Positions 42,522-50,841 of a stretch of 64,000 nucleotides of DNA are shown in pieces (the stretch's first letter is position 1; every line of letters begins with the position of its first letter). Source of the stretch: Clostridiales bacterium (GTDB lineage: Bacteria; Bacillota; Clostridia; Oscillospirales; Oscillospiraceae); contig SFIY01000008.1 of assembly GCA_004555205.1 (NCBI GenBank), positions 6,344 through 70,343 on the forward strand. The letters run 5' to 3'. The notes under the pieces are model-generated. The model was not told the DNA's origin, made no database searches, and saw nothing but the letters and a program-made list of their open reading frames with translations. The position numbers and the translations under genes were made by a program.

Positions 42522-43820
42522 ATGGCTGATGAGAAAAAGACACTGCGGTGTTCCTTCTGCGGGAAGCATGAAAATCAGGTGCACCGCATGATTCAGGGAC
42601 CGGGTGTGCGTATTTGCGATGAATGTGTGCAGCTTTGTATGTCCATTCTGGACGACGGCTACATGGCAGAAGGCGTCGCAGAGCAGTACGATGCGCCGGA
42701 TCAACTGCCCACACCTCGGGAGATCAAAGAGGTGCTGGACCAGTATGTCATCGGGCAGGAGGCGGCAAAAGTGGCCCTGTCCGTGTCGGTCTACAATCAT
42801 TATAAGCGCATCTATTTCGGCGGCGCTGAGGATGTGGAGCTGCAAAAGAGCAATATTCTGATGATCGGCCCCACCGGCAGCGGTAAGACGCTGTTCGCTC
42901 AAACGCTGGCGTGTATTTTGCATGTGCCCTTTGCCATTGCCGATGCCACCACACTGACCGAAGCCGGCTATGTGGGCGACGATGTGGAAAATATTCTGCT
43001 GCGTCTGCTGCAGGCGGCGGATTTCGATGTGGAATTGGCCGAACACGGCATCATCTATGTGGATGAGATCGATAAGATCGCCCGCAAGAGCGAGAATACC
43101 TCCATCACAAGGGACGTGTCCGGTGAGGGCGTACAGCAGGCGCTGCTGAAGATTCTGGAGGGAACGGTGGCCAATGTGCCGCCGCAGGGTGGCCGCAAGC
43201 ACCCTCATCAGGAGTTCATTCAGGTCAATACGCGCGACATTCTCTTTATTTGCGGCGGTGCATTTGACGGTCTGGAGAAGATCATCGAAAAACGCACCGA
43301 CCGTAAGGGCATCGGCTTCGATGCCATCGTGGAGAGTAAGGCAGAGCGCCGCACCGGCGAGCTTTTGAAGGAAGTGCAGCCTCACGATCTGCTGAAATTC
43401 GGCATTATCCCCGAATTGGTGGGCCGCCTGCCGGTGATCGCCGCATTGGACGGCCTGGACCGGGAGGACCTGGTGCAGATTTTGACGGCGCCGAAAAACG
43501 CGCTGGTAAAGCAGTATCAGAAGCTGTTTGAATACGATGATGTGGTGCTTACTTTTGAACAGAGCGCCTTGGAGGCCGTGGCTGACCGCGCGATCGAGCG
43601 CAATATCGGCGCGCGCGGCTTACGCGCTGTGATGGAGAGTCTGCTGACCAAGATTATGTACGACATCCCCTCCGATCCCACCATCGTCAAGGTGACGATC
43701 ACCGAGGACTGCGTGAAGAACGGCGCAGAGCCTGTGGTGGAGCGCGATCTGGGCAAGGTTGCCCGCCGCGCAAAAATGAAGTCCGGCAAGTCGGAGAAAG
43801 TATCCGAACCGGCCTCTTAA
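42522..43820 (+). CDS. clpX: ATP-dependent Clp protease ATPase subunit ClpX
   Basis: 432 residues. AAA+ unfoldase feeding ClpP. N-terminal zinc finger CSFCGK...CDECVQLC (four Cys), Walker A GPTGSGKTLFAQTLA (near 113), Walker B IIYVDEIDKIA (near 176), sensor region GRLPVIAAL and an ERNIGARGLRAVME arginine finger area. A hairpin follows before lon. Confidence 0.98.
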   Translation: MADEKKTLRCSFCGKHENQVHRMIQGPGVRICDECVQLCMSILDDGYMAEGVAEQYDAPDQLPTPREIKEVLDQYVIGQEAAKVALSVSVYNHYKRIYFGGAEDVELQKSNILMIGPTGSGKTLFAQTLACILHVPFAIADATTLTEAGYVGDDVENILLRLLQAADFDVELAEHGIIYVDEIDKIARKSENTSITRDVSGEGVQQALLKILEGTVANVPPQGGRKHPHQEFIQVNTRDILFICGGAFDGLEKIIEKRTDRKGIGFDAIVESKAERRTGELLKEVQPHDLLKFGIIPELVGRLPVIAALDGLDREDLVQILTAPKNALVKQYQKLFEYDDVVLTFEQSALEAVADRAIERNIGARGLRAVMESLLTKIMYDIPSDPTIVKVTITEDCVKNGAEPVVERDLGKVARRAKMKSGKSEKVSEPAS

Positions 43821-43841
43821 CTTCGTGATAAACGAATAAGC

Positions 43842-43875
43842 AGAGGGAGAGGCGAAACCGTCTCTCCCTCTTTCC
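43842..43875 (+). terminator. Hairpin between clpX and lon (terminator or attenuator)
   Basis: AGAGGGAGAG (43842-43851) pairs with CTCTCCCTCT (43862-43871), then TTTCCCC. The T-run is short, so read-through into lon is likely. Confidence 0.55.
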
Positions 43876-43894
43876 CCTAAAAGGAGAGTTACCC

Positions 43895-46216
43895 ATGGAA
43901 CTGTCAACTTTGAACCTTCCCGTCTTAGCCCTGCGCGGCTTGACGGTTTTCCCCGATCTGACCCTGAGCTTTGACGTAGAGCGCGAAATTTCCATCTATG
44001 CGCTGGATTGCGCCATGGAGGCAGATCGCCGTATTTTTCTTGTGACACAGCGGGAGATCGGCGTCATGCAGCCTCAGGAAGAAGACCTATATGAAGTCGG
44101 TACGGTGTGCCATATTCTGCAGATTATCAAGACCTCCGACAGCAGCGTCCGCGTGGTGGTGCAGGGAGAGAGCCGCGCACATATTCGCCGTTTGTGGCAG
44201 TTGAAGCCGTTTTTACAGGCCAATGTGGAGCTGCTGGAGGAGGATTTCCCCGGCAAGTTTACCAACCGCACGGAAGCGCTGCTGCGCCAGACCTATGCTA
44301 TCTTCGGTGAATATAAAGAGTTGGTGAACAATATCCCCGATGAGATCGTGTCGGCCATTCTGGATTGCCGCGACCCGGGCAAGGTGGCGGACACGCTTGC
44401 CCAGCAGATTACGCTGCACCATGATGACCGCCAGACCATTTTGGAACAACTGCATCCGATCAAGCGCCTGCAGAAGATGAATGAGCTTCTGGCCTATGAA
44501 GTGGATGTGATTTCTCTGGAAATGCAGATGGATCAAAAGATGCGTCAGCGGGTGGCTCAGGTGCAGAAGGATATGATCCTGCGTGAGCAGGTGAAGGTGC
44601 TGCAGCACGAACTGGGCGAGGACGGCGACGAGGAAATTGACGAGTATACCGAGAGGGTAAAGGCACTGCACTTGTCAGAAGAAATTGAGAAAAAGCTGCT
44701 TAAAGAGGTGAACCGTCTGGCCAAGCAGCCCTATGGCAGCGCAGAAGCATCGGTGATACGCAACTATTTGGATGTGTGTCTGGAGATGCCCTGGAATAAG
44801 CAGACCAGGGACCGGGCCGATGTGGCAAAGGCAAAAGCGCTGCTGGACCGCGAGCATTTCGGCTTGGACAAGGTCAAGGAGCGCATTTTGGAATTGATTG
44901 CCGTGCGCCAGATCAACCCCGACGCCAAGGGCAAGATCCTCTGTCTGGTGGGCCCGCCGGGTGTGGGTAAGACCTCCATTGCCATTTCCGTGGCCAAGGC
45001 CATGAACCGCAAGCTCTCCCGCCTCAGCCTGGGCGGTGTGCGGGACGAGGCGGATATCCGCGGCCATCGCAAGACCTATATCGGCGCCATGCCCGGCCGC
45101 ATTATTGATGCGATGATCCGCAGCGGTTCCATGAATCCGCTGCTGGTGCTCGATGAGATCGACAAGCTTTCCAGTGATATGCGCGGCGATCCGGCTTCGG
45201 CGCTGCTTGAGGTGCTGGACAGTGAGCAGAACTACGCATTCCGGGATCATTTCCTGGAAATTCCCGTGGATTTGAGCCGTGTCATGTTTATTACGACGGC
45301 CAACACCACGGATACCATTCCCCGTCCGCTGCTTGACCGTATGGAAGTGATCGAACTGAACAGCTATACCGATGAGGAGAAGGTGGAGATTGCCAAGCGG
45401 CACCTGCTGCCCAAGCAGTTGAAGGAGCACGGCTTGAAGAAATCGCAGCTTCGCTTGAGCGACGGTGCGCTGCGCAAGATGATCGCGGCCTATACCCGCG
45501 AGTCCGGCGTGCGTGTGCTGGAGCGCCAGATCGGCAGGCTCTGCCGGAAAGCAGCCATGCAGTTGGTGCAGGGAGATGTAAAGCGTGTCAGCATTACAGA
45601 TAAGGACCTGAAAGACTTCCTCGGCGTGGAGCGCTACACGGAATCGGTACATATCACCAAGGATGAAACCGGCGTTGTCAACGGCCTTGCATGGACGGAG
45701 GTAGGCGGCGAAATTCTGGAAGTGGAAGTCAATGTGATGGACGGCAGCGGCAAACTGGAGCTGACCGGCAATCTGGGCACGGTGATGCAGGAGTCCGCCA
45801 AGACGGCATTGAGCTGTCTGCGCAGCCGCAGCCGGGCGCTGGGCATAGAAAGAGATTTCTATCAGACAAAGGACATTCACATCCACTTTCCGGAGGGCGC
45901 CGTGCCCAAGGACGGCCCTTCGGCAGGTATCGCCATCACCACGGCGATGCTGTCGGCGCTGACAGGGAGGAAGGTACGCGGCGATGTGGCCATGACCGGC
46001 GAGGTGACTTTGCGCGGCCGTGTGCTGCCCATCGGCGGACTGAAGGAGAAAACCATGGCGGCGCTTCGCAACGGCGTAAAGACGGTGATTATTCCCAAGG
46101 AAAACGAAAAAGACCTGGAGGAGATCGACCGGACCGTGCGCAGTAAACTGCAGTTTATCGGCGTGGAAACGGTGGACGCCGTGTTTGCAGCGGCGTTGGT
46201 GCCTTGCGGCGAATAA
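43895..46216 (+). CDS. lon: ATP-dependent protease Lon
   Basis: 773 residues, LonA type. N-terminal substrate-binding domain (about 1-190), coiled helical region, AAA+ module with GPPGVGKTSIAIS (Walker A, near 353) and LLVLDEIDKLSSD (Walker B, near 416), and a C-terminal protease domain with the Ser-Lys dyad in PKDGPSAGIAIT (Ser near 675) and GGLKEKTMAALRNG (Lys near 718). Degrades misfolded and regulatory proteins. RBS AAAGGAGAGTTACCC. Confidence 0.98.
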   Translation: MELSTLNLPVLALRGLTVFPDLTLSFDVEREISIYALDCAMEADRRIFLVTQREIGVMQPQEEDLYEVGTVCHILQIIKTSDSSVRVVVQGESRAHIRRLWQLKPFLQANVELLEEDFPGKFTNRTEALLRQTYAIFGEYKELVNNIPDEIVSAILDCRDPGKVADTLAQQITLHHDDRQTILEQLHPIKRLQKMNELLAYEVDVISLEMQMDQKMRQRVAQVQKDMILREQVKVLQHELGEDGDEEIDEYTERVKALHLSEEIEKKLLKEVNRLAKQPYGSAEASVIRNYLDVCLEMPWNKQTRDRADVAKAKALLDREHFGLDKVKERILELIAVRQINPDAKGKILCLVGPPGVGKTSIAISVAKAMNRKLSRLSLGGVRDEADIRGHRKTYIGAMPGRIIDAMIRSGSMNPLLVLDEIDKLSSDMRGDPASALLEVLDSEQNYAFRDHFLEIPVDLSRVMFITTANTTDTIPRPLLDRMEVIELNSYTDEEKVEIAKRHLLPKQLKEHGLKKSQLRLSDGALRKMIAAYTRESGVRVLERQIGRLCRKAAMQLVQGDVKRVSITDKDLKDFLGVERYTESVHITKDETGVVNGLAWTEVGGEILEVEVNVMDGSGKLELTGNLGTVMQESAKTALSCLRSRSRALGIERDFYQTKDIHIHFPEGAVPKDGPSAGIAITTAMLSALTGRKVRGDVAMTGEVTLRGRVLPIGGLKEKTMAALRNGVKTVIIPKENEKDLEEIDRTVRSKLQFIGVETVDAVFAAALVPCGE

Positions 46217-46227
46217 GGAGGCAGTAA

Positions 46228-46821
46228 ATGGCGATCAATTTCAACAAGGCGGAGTTTGTGCTCTCGGCGGTGAGATCCGGCACATTTATCCGGGACGGAA
46301 GACCGCAGGTGACCTTTGCCGGACGCTCCAATGTGGGCAAGTCCTCGGTCATCAACCGGCTTTTGAACCGCAAAAATTTTGCCCGCGTGGGCGCCACACC
46401 CGGCAAAACCAACCAGATCAACTATTTCCGCATTGACGATCAGCTCTATTTCACGGACCTGCCCGGCTACGGCTATGCCAAGGTTTCCAAGGAGGAGCGC
46501 GACCGCTGGGGCCGGCTGATGGAGAGCTATTTTCAGGAGCAGGGCCTGATCACGCTGGGCGTACTGATCGTGGATGCCCGACACAAGCCAACGGCAGACG
46601 ATGTGACCATGTGTGATTGGTTCAAGAGCACGGGCTGTCCGCTGATCGTCGTGGCCAACAAGCTGGATAAGCTGAAGAAAAAGGAAATTGAGCCGAATCT
46701 GCAGACGATCCGTGATACATTGGCGCTGGATGAAGACGATGTGCTGATTCCCTTCTCGGCCGAGAAGGGAACAGGCAAAACGGAACTGCTGGCGGCGATC
46801 GGCAGACACTGTCAGGGATAA
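46228..46821 (+). CDS. engB: Ribosome biogenesis GTP-binding protein EngB (YsxC)
   Basis: 197 residues. GTPase needed for 50S assembly. FAGRSNVGKSSVINRLLNRK (G1, near 30), TPGKTNQINYF (G2), FTDLPGYGYAKV (G3, near 75), VANKLDKL (G4, near 145). Follows lon by 11 bp, as ysxC follows lonA in B. subtilis. Confidence 0.97.
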   Translation: MAINFNKAEFVLSAVRSGTFIRDGRPQVTFAGRSNVGKSSVINRLLNRKNFARVGATPGKTNQINYFRIDDQLYFTDLPGYGYAKVSKEERDRWGRLMESYFQEQGLITLGVLIVDARHKPTADDVTMCDWFKSTGCPLIVVANKLDKLKKKEIEPNLQTIRDTLALDEDDVLIPFSAEKGTGKTELLAAIGRHCQG

Positions 46822-46823
46822 AT

Positions 46824-46852
46824 AAAAAGGACGGTACAGACCGTCCTTTTTT
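46824..46852 (+). terminator. Terminator of lon-engB
   Basis: AAAAAGGACGG pairs with CCGTCCTTTTT around TACAGA, ending in a T-run. Confidence 0.92.
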
Positions 46853-46900
46853 ATCGGCCGGATATTCGCAAAAAAGGATAACGGATTATATGGACGAGCC

Positions 46901-46929
46901 TTGCGAAACGGCGAACCATCGTGTATAAT
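46901..46929 (+). promoter_or_regulatory. Promoter of the fused Mo-hydroxylase gene
   Basis: TTGCGA (46901-46906), 17-bp spacer, TATAAT (46924-46929), 53 bp before the start. Confidence 0.65.
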
Positions 46930-46981
46930 ATTTTAAATTCCCACATTATGCGTTTTTTTCACAGCAAAAAGGAGAACTGCC

Positions 46982-49570
46982 ATGGCAAGGTTTACTGTAA
47001 ACGGCGCTTCTGTCACCGTAGAAAAAAATCAGAAATTGATCCGTTATCTCCGCGACGAGCTGCACCTGACTTCCGTGAAGGACGGCTGCAGCGAAGGTGC
47101 CTGCGGTGCCTGCACGGTGATCATTGACGGCGAAACCTGCCGCGCCTGCACACCGTTTACCGATTCCCTTGACGGTAAGCATATCATCACGGTGGAGGGC
47201 TTGAGTGACTATGAACAGAAGCTCTATACCTATGCCTACGGCGAGGCCGGCGCTGTGCAGTGTGGATTTTGTATTCCGGGCATGGTCATGTGCACAAAGG
47301 CCCTGTTGGATAAAAACCCCGATCCCACGGAGGAGGAAATTCGCTACGCGCTGCGCAACAACTATTGCCGCTGCACCGGCTATGTGAAGATCATAGCCGC
47401 CGTCAAGCTGGCGGCGCAGATCCGCCGCAGCGGTGCGCCTATTCCTGCGGCATCTGAAACCGACTGGAAGCTGGGCTCCTCCGTCCACCGCCTGGATGTG
47501 GAGGAGAAGGTGTTGGGCTACGGCAAGTATCCCGATGACTGGTACTTGGACGGCATGGTGTACGGCAGTGCCGTGCGCAGCAAGTATGCCCGTGCCAGAG
47601 TGCTGTCTATTGACACCTCCAAGGCAAAGGCACTTGACGGCGTGATCGGCGTCTTTACGGCGGAGGATATACCGGCAGAGGGCGTAAATAAGATCGGCCA
47701 TCTGGAAAAAGACCAGTATACCCTGATCCCGGTAGGCGGTCTGACCCATTATCTGGGTGATGCGGTGGCGCTGGTCGCGGCAAAGGATCAGGAAACGCTG
47801 GAAAAGGCGAAAAAATTGGTGCGCGTGGAGTATGAAGTGCTGCCGGTGGTCAATGGCCCGGAAAGCGCCATGGCGCCGGACGCACCCTGCGTTTTTGAGG
47901 AAAAAGAGGACAACATTCAGGCCCATAAGCATGTTTCCCGCGGTGACGCCTCCGGCGCCATTGCCCGGTCGAAATATGTGCTCTCCCGCCATTATGAAAC
48001 ACCGTGGACGGAACACGCTTTTCTGGAGCCGGAATGCTGCGTGAGCTATATAGATGACGACGGCGATGTGATGCTGCTGACCACGGACCAGTCTTCCCAT
48101 ACGACGCTGCATGAGTGTACGGCGCTTTTGGGCAATCACAAGGTCAAGGTGGAAAATCAGCTCATCGGCGGCGGCTTCGGCGGCAAGGAGGATATGTCCG
48201 TGCAGCATCATGCGGCGCTGCTGACCTATCTGACGGGACTCCCTGTAAAGGTGAAGCTTTCCCGTGCCGAATCGTTGCTGATCCACCCCAAGCGCCATCC
48301 GTTCTGGATGGATTTCACCATCGGCTGTGATGAGAACGGCATAATTCAGGGCGTGAAGGCAAAGGTCTATTCGGATACCGGCGCCTTTGCCTCGCTGGGC
48401 GGACCGGTTTTGGAGCGCGCCTGTACCCACGCCGCCGGGCCGTATGCCTATGAAAATTTTGAGATCGAAGGCACGGCTTACTATACCAACAACCCGCCGG
48501 CAGGCGCATTCCGCGGCTTCGGCGTGACGCAGACCTGTTTTGCCATGGAATCTCTGCTCAATGAGATGGCGGACATGGTGGGAATCTCACCGTGGGAGAT
48601 CCGCTACCGCAACGCCATCCGTCCCGGCGGCGTGCTGCCGAACGGACAGATTGTTGGCGCGGAAACCGGCTTGGTGGAAACCCTGGAGGCCGTCAGGGAG
48701 GAATATGAGGCCGCGCTGGCAGCCGGCAAGCCTGTGGGTCTGGCCTGTGCCATGAAGAATGCAGGCGTGGGTGTGGGTATTCCCGACTGGGGCCGCTGCA
48801 AGCTGGTGGTGGAGGACGACGGTAAGCTGCATATCTATTCCGGCGCAAGCTGCATCGGTCAGGGGCTTGGCACGGTGCTGGTGCAGATGATCGTGACCAA
48901 TACAAAGCTGTGCCGCGACCAGATCGTTTATGAGCGCTCCAATACATGGATCGCGCCCGATTCCGGCGATACCTCCGGCTCCCGTCAGACGCTGGTGACA
49001 GGCGAAGCCTGCCGCCGTGCCTGCGAAAAGTTCAATGCCGCGTATACCGGCAATCTGCGGGATTTGATTGGCCGGGAGTTTGTGGGCGAGTATCTGGCCA
49101 AAACCGATCCGTTGGGCGCCGACATACCGAATCCTGTATCCCATGTGGCTTACGGTTATGCCACACAGGTGTGTATTTTGGATGCAAAAACGGGTATGAT
49201 TGAAAAGATGATCGCGGCCCATGATGTGGGTAAGGCGGTCAATCCCCGCGCCTGCGAAGGTCAGATCGAGGGCGGCGTGGTGATGAGTATGGGTTACGCT
49301 CTACGCGAGCGCTATCCCATTGATAAGGATACCTGCAAGCCCATTGACAAGTACGGTTCCCTCGGCCTTTTCCGTTCCCACGAGCTGCCGGAAATCGAGG
49401 CGATTGTGGTGGACAAACCCGGTCTGGATGTGGCCTGCGGCGCCATCGGTATCGGTGAGATCACCGCCATACCCACGGCGCCAGCCATTGCCGACGCCTA
49501 TTTCAGGCTCAACGGTGAGCGGCAAACCAGCCTGCCGCTGCATAACACACCCTATGAAAGAAAGTGGTGA
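46982..49570 (+). CDS. Fused [2Fe-2S]/molybdopterin hydroxylase, selenium-dependent xanthine dehydrogenase type
   Basis: 862 residues. The Fe-S and Mo subunits of classical xanthine dehydrogenase are joined: two [2Fe-2S] clusters (CSEGACGACTV...C near 35-58 and QCGFCIPGM...CRCTGY near 92-130), then the Mo-pterin domains with IGGGFGGKED (near 398), PPAGAFRGFGVTQT (near 504; the Arg is a substrate contact in xanthine enzymes) and GIGEITAIPTAP (catalytic Glu near 825). The fused layout and the flanking ferredoxin and MobA-like genes match the selenium-dependent molybdenum hydroxylase family (TIGR03311 type). No FAD subunit is linked, so the ferredoxin may take the electrons. Selenium in these enzymes is a labile ligand, not selenocysteine; dependence is inferred. 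Confidence 0.88.
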   Translation: MARFTVNGASVTVEKNQKLIRYLRDELHLTSVKDGCSEGACGACTVIIDGETCRACTPFTDSLDGKHIITVEGLSDYEQKLYTYAYGEAGAVQCGFCIPGMVMCTKALLDKNPDPTEEEIRYALRNNYCRCTGYVKIIAAVKLAAQIRRSGAPIPAASETDWKLGSSVHRLDVEEKVLGYGKYPDDWYLDGMVYGSAVRSKYARARVLSIDTSKAKALDGVIGVFTAEDIPAEGVNKIGHLEKDQYTLIPVGGLTHYLGDAVALVAAKDQETLEKAKKLVRVEYEVLPVVNGPESAMAPDAPCVFEEKEDNIQAHKHVSRGDASGAIARSKYVLSRHYETPWTEHAFLEPECCVSYIDDDGDVMLLTTDQSSHTTLHECTALLGNHKVKVENQLIGGGFGGKEDMSVQHHAALLTYLTGLPVKVKLSRAESLLIHPKRHPFWMDFTIGCDENGIIQGVKAKVYSDTGAFASLGGPVLERACTHAAGPYAYENFEIEGTAYYTNNPPAGAFRGFGVTQTCFAMESLLNEMADMVGISPWEIRYRNAIRPGGVLPNGQIVGAETGLVETLEAVREEYEAALAAGKPVGLACAMKNAGVGVGIPDWGRCKLVVEDDGKLHIYSGASCIGQGLGTVLVQMIVTNTKLCRDQIVYERSNTWIAPDSGDTSGSRQTLVTGEACRRACEKFNAAYTGNLRDLIGREFVGEYLAKTDPLGADIPNPVSHVAYGYATQVCILDAKTGMIEKMIAAHDVGKAVNPRACEGQIEGGVVMSMGYALRERYPIDKDTCKPIDKYGSLGLFRSHELPEIEAIVVDKPGLDVACGAIGIGEITAIPTAPAIADAYFRLNGERQTSLPLHNTPYERKW

Positions 49571-49575
49571 GAAGT

Positions 49576-50052
49576 ATGGCTGTCAAAAAACGCTTTCCCT
49601 ATCGGGCGGCATTCGTGGCCTGTAATGGCGGCTGCCGTGCGGATTGTCCCTATGGCTGTATTGCCTGCGGCGCCTGTGTAGACGCCTGTAAATTCGGTGC
49701 TGTTTCCCTCAATGAACACGGTGTGGCGGAAGTGGATGAGGATAAGTGTATCGCCTGCGGCGCCTGTGTGCGTAAATGTCCGCAGGGGATTATCAGCCTG
49801 CATGACTGCGCCAACAGCATAGCGGTGAAATGCGCCAATAAGGCCGCCGGTAAGGAGGCCCGCAGCCAGTGCGAAGTGTCCTGTATCGGCTGCGGTATCT
49901 GCGAAAAGATCTGTACTGCCGGTGCCATTAAGGTGACGGAGAATCTCTCTGTGATCGATGAACGGTATTGCCTGTCCTGCGGCCAGTGCGCCGTCAAATG
50001 CCCCCGTCATGCCATTTATGATCTGCGCGGTGTGCTGACGGAAAAAAGATAA
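49576..50052 (+). CDS. Poly-[4Fe-4S] ferredoxin, partner of the Mo-hydroxylase
   Basis: 158 residues with repeated CxxCxxCxxxC groups: CIACGACVDAC, CIACGACVRKC, CIGCGICEKIC and CLSCGQCAVKC, plus an N-terminal CNGGCRADCPYGC resembling the RnfB Fe-S region. Probably carries four clusters. ATG 49576 is 5 bp after the hydroxylase stop with a GGTGAG site, so it is cotranscribed and likely accepts electrons from the hydroxylase. Soluble, no membrane helix. Confidence 0.9.
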   Translation: MAVKKRFPYRAAFVACNGGCRADCPYGCIACGACVDACKFGAVSLNEHGVAEVDEDKCIACGACVRKCPQGIISLHDCANSIAVKCANKAAGKEARSQCEVSCIGCGICEKICTAGAIKVTENLSVIDERYCLSCGQCAVKCPRHAIYDLRGVLTEKR

Positions 50053-50055
50053 GTA

Positions 50056-50092
50056 AAATCCTCTGATGTTCTCATCAAACATCAGAGGATTT
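50056..50092. terminator. Bidirectional terminator, ferredoxin/MobA-like
   Basis: AAATCCTCTGATGTT (50056-50070) pairs perfectly with 50078-50092 between the convergent genes. Confidence 0.85.
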
Positions 50093-50094
50093 CT

Positions 50095-50667
50095 TTACAG
50101 TTTCACCAGTTGTTCCGGGGTATCCACATCAAAAAGCTCCTTAGCGGGCACTTCATAGAGCAGCAGGTCCTCCTCATGACGGCGGATGACCGTGTTGCCG
50201 CCGTGGTCCTCGCGCAGTGCGATCAGCTCCGGGAAGAAGCGGGCAGGGAAGATACAGGGATTGCCGCGCACACCGTTATGGCTCAAGCCCACGATCTTGT
50301 CGCTGTGCCGGCGATAATAGTCCAGCATGGCGTTGACGCTCTCTTTTTGCAGCAGGGGCTGATCGGATACCTGAAACATGACGGCATCCAGATGCGAGAG
50401 CGTCTGCAGACCCAGGGAAATGGTATGACTGATCCCCCAATCGGGATGTTCGTTTTTCACACAGCCAAAGCCGAATGCGGCGGCAAGCTCTGCCACCTCC
50501 GGATACTGTGTAACAACGGTGACGGCGTCAAACTGTTCGGCAGGAATCGCCTCCAATGTGCGGAGAATCAACGATTTGCCGTCCACTTCGGCGGCCAGCT
50601 TGTTGGCGCCGAACCGACGGGCATTACCGGCTGCCATAACAACGCAGCCAAGGGATGTTTTTTTCAC
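50095..50667 (-). CDS. MobA-like nucleotidyltransferase (MocA/YgfJ type)
   Basis: 190 residues. N-terminal nucleotide-binding motif VVMAAGNARRFGANKLAAEV (near 9-28), then VMFQVSDQPLLQ (Asp of the metal site, near 97-108) and GNPCIFP with FFPEL. The family transfers CMP to molybdopterin (MCD cofactor) for xanthine-dehydrogenase-class enzymes, and its placement between two Mo-hydroxylase clusters supports that. It could also act in the selenium-dependent maturation set. Convergent with the ferredoxin gene. Confidence 0.88.
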   Translation of the reverse strand: MKKTSLGCVVMAAGNARRFGANKLAAEVDGKSLILRTLEAIPAEQFDAVTVVTQYPEVAELAAAFGFGCVKNEHPDWGISHTISLGLQTLSHLDAVMFQVSDQPLLQKESVNAMLDYYRRHSDKIVGLSHNGVRGNPCIFPARFFPELIALREDHGGNTVIRRHEEDLLLYEVPAKELFDVDTPEQLVKL

Positions 50668-50691
50668 AAAAAGTCCCTCCTTCTAAGATAT

Positions 50692-50721
50692 AGTATAACC
50701 ACATGGTCGGCATAAAGTCAA
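50692..50721 (-). promoter_or_regulatory. Promoter of the MobA-like gene
   Basis: Minus-strand TTGACT (50721-50716), 18-bp spacer, TATACT (50697-50692). Confidence 0.6.
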
Positions 50722-50759
50722 TCTTTGTCGGTATTCTTAAAATAAAATAACGAATGGAC

Positions 50760-50788
50760 TTTTCAACTTGCACAAAATATGCTATGAT
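50760..50788 (+). promoter_or_regulatory. Promoter of the five-gene xdh operon
   Basis: TTTTCA (50760-50765), 17-bp spacer, TATGAT (50783-50788). It is divergent from the MobA-like promoter 40 bp away, so both could share a regulator. Confidence 0.5.
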
Positions 50789-50841
50789 TACATTGGCTAA
50801 TTTTTAATATTAGAGATACTTTTTTGTAAGGGGGCAAGACC

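Noticed and set aside
41851..43894. CtsR or CIRCE heat-shock operators at clpP/clpX/lon
   Set aside because: Neither the CtsR direct repeat (GGTCAAA type) nor the CIRCE inverted repeat could be found upstream of these genes.
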